This document shows positions 4,962-9,354 of a stretch of 9,354 nucleotides of DNA, one piece after another. This stretch comes from Peptococcaceae bacterium (GTDB taxonomy: Bacteria > Bacillota > Peptococcia > Peptococcales > Peptococcaceae). Position 1 is the first letter of the stretch, and each line of letters starts with the position of its first letter. The stretch spans positions 1 through 9,354 of the forward strand of contig CAAEKP010000069.1 in NCBI GenBank assembly GCA_900756555.1, in the 5' to 3' direction. The notes beneath the pieces were generated by a model. That model did not search any database. It worked only from the letters and a program-made list of their open reading frames with translations, and was not told where the DNA came from. The position numbers and the translations under genes were made by a program.

Positions 4962-6386
4962 ATGAAAAGCAGAACTTTTCGGATGCCCAGTGCCTACACA
5001 ATATTATTTGCCATTATTCTGGTGATGATGGTGCTCACCTGGGTGATTCCTGCCGGACAGTATGAATATGTACAGAATGGTGATGTGGCGCAGCCAATCG
5101 CTGGTACTTATCATAGAGTGGACCCTAATGCACAGAGCATTTTTGATGTGATGCTGGCTTCGTTCCACGGTTTCTATGAAGCGGTGGAGATTGCTTTGTT
5201 TATTTTGATGGTGGGCGGCTTTCTGGGCGTGGTGATGAAAACCGGCGCTATCAATGCCGGTATTGCCAATGTCATTCGTATGCTTGACGGACGGGAAAAG
5301 TTTATGATTCCCATTTTGATGGTTTTATTTGGTTTGGGCGGCACCAGCTTTGGTATGTGGGAAGAAACCATGGCCTTTTATCCCTTACTGCTGCCGGTGT
5401 TTATCGCCGCCGGATATGATTCCATTGTGGCGGTATCGGTCATTATGCTGGGCGCAGGCATCGGCACGCTTTGCTCCACAGTGAATCCCTTTGCTACAGG
5501 CATAGCCTCTGGCTTTGCTGGTGTTTCGCTGGGGGATGGTCTGTTTTTGCGGCTGTTTATGCTGATTGTGCTGGAAGCAGTAGCCATTACCTATGTGATG
5601 CATTACGCGGCGCGGGTACATGTAGACCCTGGCGTATCCATTGTGGCCAGTCAGTATGAGGAAAACCGCAAGCGATTCGCCATCAACTGGGAGGACAAAG
5701 AGGGCATGGAGCTGACCGGTAAGCGCAAGCTGGCGCTGACCATTTTTGCGCTTACTTTTCTGCTGATGATTTATTCGGTCATTCCCTTTGATGAGTTAGG
5801 CATTTCCTTTTTGCCCACACTGGGATGGTACTTTACCGAGCTGTCCGGGTTATTTCTGGTGGCGGGTATCGTTGTGGGTCTGGCCGTGCGCATGAAGGAG
5901 CAGGAGCTGATAGAAGGTTTTGTAACCGGCGCTTCGGAACTGCTGGGCGTAGCCTTTATCATTGCCATCTCTCGCGGGATTACAGTAATCATGAACTCCG
6001 GCTTCATCACCGACACCATTCTGAACTGGGGCGAACAGGCTCTGGCTGGTGCGCATTCTATATTTTTCATCATTCTAACGTACCTGCTGTACCTGCCGTT
6101 GTCCATTCTGATACCTTCCAGTTCTGGGCTGGCCACGCTGTCCATTCCTATTATGGTGCCTTTGGGTGAGTTCACCAACATCAGCAGCGCATTGATTATC
6201 ACAGCCTTTCAGTCAGCTTCCGGGCTGGTCAATCTGCTGACACCGACCAGCGCTGTTGTGATGGGCGGCTTGGCAGTGGCGCATATTCCTTATGATCGCT
6301 GGCTGCGTTATGTGGTAGGGCTGGTGGCTATTATTCTGGGGCTGACAGTGGCATTTCTGGCTGCCGGCGCCATGTTAGGCGGTTAA
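4962..6386 (+). CDS. arcD: YfcC-family membrane carrier, probable arginine/ornithine antiporter
   Basis: A 474-residue integral membrane protein with about a dozen hydrophobic segments, beginning at residues 11-31 after a short basic N-terminus. Family-like stretches are GGTSFGMWEETMAFYPLLLP (126-145), GTLCSTVNPFATGIASGF (168-185), and in the C-terminal third LIPSSSGLATLSIPIMVPLGEF and SASGLVNLLTPTSAVVMGG, the paired polar re-entrant-type motifs of DcuC/YfcC (ion transporter superfamily) carriers. YfcC-type proteins encoded in streptococcal arc operons are named ArcD, so arginine/ornithine exchange is the likely role; substrate is inferred from context. I take ATG 4962, four bases after the arcC stop, with GGGGTG (4951-4956) as ribosome site inside the arcC end. 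A TTG at 4947 would add five residues but has no good site. Translational coupling to arcC is likely. Confidence 0.85.
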   Translation: MKSRTFRMPSAYTILFAIILVMMVLTWVIPAGQYEYVQNGDVAQPIAGTYHRVDPNAQSIFDVMLASFHGFYEAVEIALFILMVGGFLGVVMKTGAINAGIANVIRMLDGREKFMIPILMVLFGLGGTSFGMWEETMAFYPLLLPVFIAAGYDSIVAVSVIMLGAGIGTLCSTVNPFATGIASGFAGVSLGDGLFLRLFMLIVLEAVAITYVMHYAARVHVDPGVSIVASQYEENRKRFAINWEDKEGMELTGKRKLALTIFALTFLLMIYSVIPFDELGISFLPTLGWYFTELSGLFLVAGIVVGLAVRMKEQELIEGFVTGASELLGVAFIIAISRGITVIMNSGFITDTILNWGEQALAGAHSIFFIILTYLLYLPLSILIPSSSGLATLSIPIMVPLGEFTNISSALIITAFQSASGLVNLLTPTSAVVMGGLAVAHIPYDRWLRYVVGLVAIILGLTVAFLAAGAMLGG

Positions 6387-6411
6387 AGAAAAATTTTTTC
6401 GCAAATTTTAT

Positions 6412-6440
6412 TTGACAATATCCTGTGGGTTGGGTATACT
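6412..6440 (+). promoter_or_regulatory. Sigma-A promoter of tyrS
   Basis: TTGACA (6412-6417), a 17-base spacer and TATACT (6435-6440) make a near-consensus housekeeping promoter. It starts 26 bases after the arc carrier stop. Transcription should begin near 6447, just before the T-box leader, so tyrS does not depend on the arc operon. Confidence 0.88.
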
Positions 6441-6446
6441 AGCATA

Positions 6447-6730
6447 GAACTGAAGATTTAAGCGTAGATGAGAACAAGTAGCAGGCAGAGAACCCAACAG
6501 AGAGGAACCGGTTGCTGAGAGGGCCAGGCGATGCTGTGTGCGAATACATCTCGGAGCTGCACACCGAAGGCAGAACACTGCTGGTAGGCTGTGCCGGAGG
6601 GCAGCCGTTATAATGCTACGACATTGATTTGTCGGTTTGAGGCTAATGTATCCGGGAAGCGGATTCATTGGTGAAGTAAGGTGGTAACACGGGAGTATGC
6701 TCTCGTCCTTTGCAGGACGGGAGCATTTTT
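6447..6730 (+). promoter_or_regulatory. Tyrosine T-box riboswitch leader
   Basis: This roughly 285-base untranslated leader binds tRNA-Tyr. The conserved T-box sequence AAGGTGGTAACACG is at 6678-6691 (family consensus AGGGTGGNACCGCG), followed by GGGAG. Stem I shows the AGTA bulge (6477-6480) and, on its return side, the Tyr specifier codon TAC at 6545-6547 followed by a purine. The antiterminator can form by pairing AAGG (6678-6681) with CCTT (6707-6710) and CGGGAG (6690-6695) with CTCTCG (6700-6705), excluding the terminator at 6697-6730. Uncharged tRNA-Tyr should therefore raise tyrS expression when tyrosine is short. Exact stem I pairing was not resolved by hand. Confidence 0.93.
6697..6730 (+). 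terminator. T-box attenuator terminator
   Basis: Bases 6697-6709 pair with 6714-6726 (13 bp, one G·T pair) around loop TTGC, followed at once by a T-run to 6730. This is the regulated terminator of the tyrS leader; its 5' arm overlaps the sequence needed by the antiterminator. Confidence 0.92.
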
Positions 6731-6750
6731 ATTTGTAAAGGAGATATAAA

Positions 6751-7992
6751 ATGGCAGAAACAAACATGACTATTTATGACGAACTGGTGGCGCGCGGCCT
6801 GATTGCGCAGATTACCGACGAAGAAGAAATCAAAGAATTGATTAACAACGGCAAAGCAACCTTTTATATTGGCTTTGACCCAACTGCCGACAGCCTGCAT
6901 GTGGGTCATTTCATGGCATTGTGCCTGATGAAACGGTTACAGATGGCCGGCAACAAACCAATTGCTCTGGTGGGCGGCGGCACTGGTATGATTGGTGACC
7001 CATCCGGCCGCACCGATATGCGTCAGATGATGACGGTGGAAACCATTCAGCACAACTGTGACTGCTTCAAAAAACAGATTAGCAAATTTATCGACTTTTC
7101 TGATGATAAAGCGCTGTTTGTGAACAATGCAGACTGGCTGATGCAGCTGAACTATGTTCAATTACTGCGTGAAGTGGGCCCTCATTTCAGTGTAAACCGT
7201 ATGCTGACCGCAGAATGCTATAAAAATCGTATGGAACGGGGCTTGAGCTTCCTGGAATTTAACTACATGATTATGCAGAGTTATGACTTTTATGTTCTGC
7301 ATCAGAAATACGGCTGCAATATGCAGCTGGGCGGCGACGACCAGTGGAGCAATATGCTGGGCGGCACAGAGCTGATTCGCCGGAAAGATGGCGCAGATGC
7401 TTATGCTATGACTATCACACTGCTGCTGAACTCCGAAGGCAAAAAGATGGGGAAAACTCAGGCCGGCGCTGTATGGTTAGACCCGAATAAAACAAGTCCA
7501 TTTGATTTTTACCAGTACTGGAGAAACGTAAACGATGCCGATGTGCTGAAATGTCTGCGTATGCTGACCTTCCTGCCATTAGCTCAGATTGAGGAGATGG
7601 AACAGTGGGAAGGCAGTCAGCTGAATCAGGCCAAAGAAATTCTGGCGTATGAACTGACCAAGCTGGTTCACAGTGAAGAAGAAGCCATCAAAGCACAGGA
7701 AAGTGCGCGGGCTTTATTCAGCAGCGGTGCCGCAGCGGAAATGCCAACTGCTGCGCTGACTGCGGAAGATTTTACCGATGGTGTCATTGATGTGGTAACA
7801 CTGGTGGCAAAATCCGGCCTGGTAAACTCCAAATCTGAAGGCAGACGGGCAGTAGAGCAGGGCGGCGTATCTGTGGACGGCGAAAAAATCGGCGATATCA
7901 AGCAGACCTTTGCGGCAGACCAGTTTGCAGGTGATGGCCTGATTGTAAAACGTGGTAAGAAAAACTTCCGCCGTGTGGTAGTAGAAGAATAA
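6751..7992 (+). CDS. tyrS: Tyrosyl-tRNA synthetase
   Basis: It attaches tyrosine to tRNA-Tyr in the cytoplasm using ATP (class I synthetase, homodimer). The 413 residues are the full bacterial length. The HIGH signature appears as HVGH at 50-53, after the YIGFDPTADSL substrate loop; LVGGGTGMIGDPSGR (73-87) and QLGGDDQWSN (192-201) shape the tyrosine/ATP site; the KMSKS loop is KMGKT at 232-236. A C-terminal S4-like RNA-binding domain covers about 350-413, with SKSEGRRAVEQGGVSVDG. AAGGAG (6738-6743) is seven bases before the ATG. It is transcribed from its own promoter through the T-box leader and ends at the terminator at 8011. KMGKT and HVGH fit the TyrRS subgroup that uses these variants rather than signalling damage. 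Confidence 0.97.
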   Translation: MAETNMTIYDELVARGLIAQITDEEEIKELINNGKATFYIGFDPTADSLHVGHFMALCLMKRLQMAGNKPIALVGGGTGMIGDPSGRTDMRQMMTVETIQHNCDCFKKQISKFIDFSDDKALFVNNADWLMQLNYVQLLREVGPHFSVNRMLTAECYKNRMERGLSFLEFNYMIMQSYDFYVLHQKYGCNMQLGGDDQWSNMLGGTELIRRKDGADAYAMTITLLLNSEGKKMGKTQAGAVWLDPNKTSPFDFYQYWRNVNDADVLKCLRMLTFLPLAQIEEMEQWEGSQLNQAKEILAYELTKLVHSEEEAIKAQESARALFSSGAAAEMPTAALTAEDFTDGVIDVVTLVAKSGLVNSKSEGRRAVEQGGVSVDGEKIGDIKQTFAADQFAGDGLIVKRGKKNFRRVVVEE

Positions 7993-8010
7993 CGGTAAAT
8001 AATGCAAATA

Positions 8011-8061
8011 AAAAAGGCGGCTCCGTTTGTCAAAAAGGGTGACAGGCGGAACCGCCTTTTT
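8011..8061. terminator. Bidirectional terminator between tyrS and the cysteine hydrolase gene
   Basis: Bases 8011-8032 pair with 8040-8061 over 22 positions (one C·A mismatch, two G·T pairs) with a 7-base loop. The GC core GGCGG/CCGCC is followed by five T on the plus strand and, through the mirrored A-run, by T on the minus strand. It follows the tyrS stop by 18 bases and the minus-strand gene stop by 13. Confidence 0.93.
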
Positions 8062-8074
8062 GTTGTTTTGCTAT

Positions 8075-8641
8075 TTAACAGCTGGTCAGGCAAAGTTGAT
8101 TTAATTGGCCCTGATAGCGCAGCTGTAACTGAGGCAAGCGGAGAAAATCACCGGGCTGCACCAGAGAAGCAGCTTTTTGAAATTCTAATGCGCCGCTTTG
8201 CTGCAATAAATCAGCTACAAACTGAGAGCAAAAGTAGTGGTACTGACGCTGAAAAGCCAAATCCAGCTTGCAAAGAATAACCCCCAGACAGTTGTAATGG
8301 TATACATCGGCAATGCGCTGCATTTGATAAATTCGTGCTTCAATCAGCAAATAAACAGCCAGTGGAACCTGCAATTCATACAGGGCGCACGGCATTTGGC
8401 TGAAACGGTGAAAGATACCGGAACGCAAATCTTCGCGCACAAAACCGGCAGGAAACATAAAAATATCGCTCTTGCGGCCAAAACTGTAGAAATGTTGTAA
8501 ATCTTCATCCAGACAGATTGATACATGGGTGTAATCTTCCGCGGTTACTTTGTGAATCAAACGGGAAAAATAAGTATTAGAGCGAGTCAGCAGAATGTAC
8601 ACAGAGCGAGTTTCCTGCTGACTGGAATAAAAACGCAACAT
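8075..8641 (-). CDS. Putative papain-like cysteine hydrolase (YiiX/permuted NlpC/P60 type)
   Basis: A 188-residue protein without signal peptide or clear membrane helix. The fold looks like the permuted NlpC/P60 (YiiX-like) cysteine hydrolases: VYILLTRSNTYFSRLIH near 14-30, a candidate catalytic His39 in YTHVSI, YSFGRK at 52-57, AGFVRED near 65-71, YNCLGVI near 116-122, and the candidate nucleophile Cys138 in YFCSQFVADLL, then VQPGDF. Such enzymes cleave amide or thioester bonds in peptidoglycan, lipids or peptides, but this one's substrate is unknown, and lack of an export signal argues against a wall enzyme. I chose ATG 8641 because AAGGAG (minus strand, 8652-8657) lies ten bases upstream; starting at 8704 would put translation before that site and inside the promoter region. 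Transcribed alone. Confidence 0.65.
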   Translation of the reverse strand: MLRFYSSQQETRSVYILLTRSNTYFSRLIHKVTAEDYTHVSICLDEDLQHFYSFGRKSDIFMFPAGFVREDLRSGIFHRFSQMPCALYELQVPLAVYLLIEARIYQMQRIADVYHYNCLGVILCKLDLAFQRQYHYFCSQFVADLLQQSGALEFQKAASLVQPGDFLRLPQLQLRYQGQLNQLCLTSC

Positions 8642-8692
8642 AAGCGTGTAACTCCTTTCGAGAATGGAAAACCTCTGTATTATTATGATAAT

Positions 8693-8721
8693 ACAATACA
8701 ACAAAGTGAACTTTCTGTCAA
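8693..8721 (-). promoter_or_regulatory. Promoter of the cysteine hydrolase gene
   Basis: On the minus strand TTGACA (8721-8716), a 17-base spacer and TATTGT (8698-8693) form a sigma-A-like promoter with a perfect -35 and a four-of-six -10. Transcription would begin about 45 bases before the ATG at 8641. Confidence 0.6.
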
Positions 8722-8768
8722 GACCGTATTTTCATAAATTTTGTTTGCGAACCTAAAAAACAAAGAAA

Positions 8769-8881
8769 AAAAGAGGGTTACTGCCATGTGTGCAATGTAT
8801 CTTTTTTTGATAGACAAGAGAAATTAAAAATCTTGTCATCAAAAAGGAAGCAACGCAGCACGAATGCAGAAACCCTCTTTT
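8769..8881 (-). terminator. Long imperfect hairpin terminator after uppP
   Basis: AACCCTCTTTT (8871-8881) pairs with AAAAGAGGGTT (8769-8779). The pairing continues inward through CTGC/GCAG, CAT/ATG and GTGC/GCAC with small mismatches, and the tip is GAT(A)GACAAGA with TCTTGTCATC (8808-8818/8831-8840). Reading from uppP on the minus strand, the final arm ends in a run of seven T and further pyrimidines, so it should act as a Rho-independent terminator. At 113 bases it is far longer than usual and may also yield a stable small RNA or be a mobile repeat that supplies the terminator. The rest of the 8642-8883 gap holds only the promoter at 8693-8721. Confidence 0.65.
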
Positions 8882-8883
8882 GC

Positions 8884-9354
8884 TTAAGCCAGGAAGAAGA
8901 AGTATCCCAGCACGATAATCCCTAACACAATACGGTAATACCCGAACGCTTTAAAGTCATTTTTCTTGATGTAACTCATCAGGAATTTGATTGCCAGAAT
9001 GGATACCACAAAGGCTACCAACATACCAGTCAGCAGCAGGATGCCTTCCATCATAGTGAAGCTCAGGCCAAATTTCACCAGTTTCAGCAAACTGGCGCCA
9101 AACATAACTGGAATGGCCAGATAAAAGCTGAACTCAGCGGCAATGTAACGGGAGGTACCCAGCAGAATGGCTCCCAAAATGGTAGCGCCAGAGCGGGAAG
9201 TACCAGGAATCAGGGACAGTACCTGGAATACACCGATGAACAGTGCCATCTGCCAGGTTAGCTGTGCAAAGTCTGTGACCCGCGGTGTACGGTGTTTGTT
9301 GTAATTTTCAATTACAATGAACAGAATCCCGTACAGGATTAAGGTGATGGCTAC
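8884..9354 (-). CDS. uppP: Undecaprenyl-diphosphatase, partial (N-terminus outside window)
   Basis: An integral membrane enzyme that removes a phosphate from undecaprenyl pyrophosphate, regenerating the lipid carrier for peptidoglycan and other wall polymers; high dosage confers bacitracin resistance (bacA). The last 156 residues are present, running off the right edge. The family's second active-site motif PGTSRSGAT is at visible residues 50-58, with the catalytic Arg54, flanked by several hydrophobic helices and ending FGYYRIVLGIIVLGYFFFLA-like. The other signature, the N-terminal Glu-rich motif, lies beyond the edge. An internal ATG at 9249 is not the start: the open frame continues through ILYGILFIVIENY, which is typical family sequence. 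The stop is followed within three bases by a terminator-like hairpin. Confidence 0.95.
   Translation of the reverse strand, partial: VAITLILYGILFIVIENYNKHRTPRVTDFAQLTWQMALFIGVFQVLSLIPGTSRSGATILGAILLGTSRYIAAEFSFYLAIPVMFGASLLKLVKFGLSFTMMEGILLLTGMLVAFVVSILAIKFLMSYIKKNDFKAFGYYRIVLGIIVLGYFFFLA

Noticed and set aside
5771..6202. 143-codon minus-strand frame inside the carrier gene
   Set aside because: Antisense shadow of a membrane protein; no ribosome site or recognisable domain.
6390..6409. A/T-only hairpin after the arc carrier stop as an operon terminator
   Set aside because: Seven A-T pairs without GC would be unstable, and it merges into the tyrS promoter.
8642..8704. Longer start (ATG 8704) for the cysteine hydrolase
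   Set aside because: The added residues are encoded across the ribosome binding site and promoter region, and family-like sequence begins after the ATG at 8641.

Overview
The window looks like an ordinary chromosomal segment of a low-to-moderate GC Gram-positive-lineage bacterium (Bacillota), probably an anaerobe or facultative fermenter. The reasons are a T-box leader in front of tyrS, strong AGGAGG-type ribosome binding sites, a DUF4275-like gene, and a complete arginine deiminase (ADI) operon. The class (Clostridia, Negativicutes or other) cannot be settled from what is visible. There is no sign of phage, CRISPR or transposase genes.

Layout. Bases 1-252 are the C-terminal end of a MacB/FtsX-type ABC transporter permease. 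It converges on a DUF4275-like gene on the minus strand (447-1022) across a near-perfect bidirectional terminator (396-440). From 1239 to 6386 the plus strand carries arcA (arginine deiminase), arcB (catabolic ornithine carbamoyltransferase), arcC (carbamate kinase) and a YfcC-family membrane carrier, the likely arginine/ornithine exchanger (arcD role). Together they would import arginine, convert it to citrulline plus ammonia, split citrulline into ornithine and carbamoyl phosphate, make ATP from the latter, and export ornithine. tyrS follows with its own strong sigma-A promoter and a tyrosine T-box leader. A bidirectional terminator separates tyrS from a minus-strand gene for a papain-like (NlpC/P60, YiiX-type) cysteine hydrolase candidate. 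The window ends inside uppP (undecaprenyl-diphosphatase, minus strand), which is followed by an elaborate terminator-like hairpin.

The most unusual part is the 490-base gap between arcB and arcC. It opens with a 122-base imperfect palindrome immediately after the arcB stop. It then holds what looks like a large folded RNA (about 3676-3965). A 19-bp helix with one bulge closes a multi-branch domain containing three further hairpins. Upstream and downstream flanks can pair over long range in at least two mutually exclusive ways. I do not recognise it as any known riboswitch or ribozyme class. Its place inside an arginine catabolism operon, directly ahead of arcC, makes it the best candidate here for an undescribed regulatory RNA, though function is inference only.
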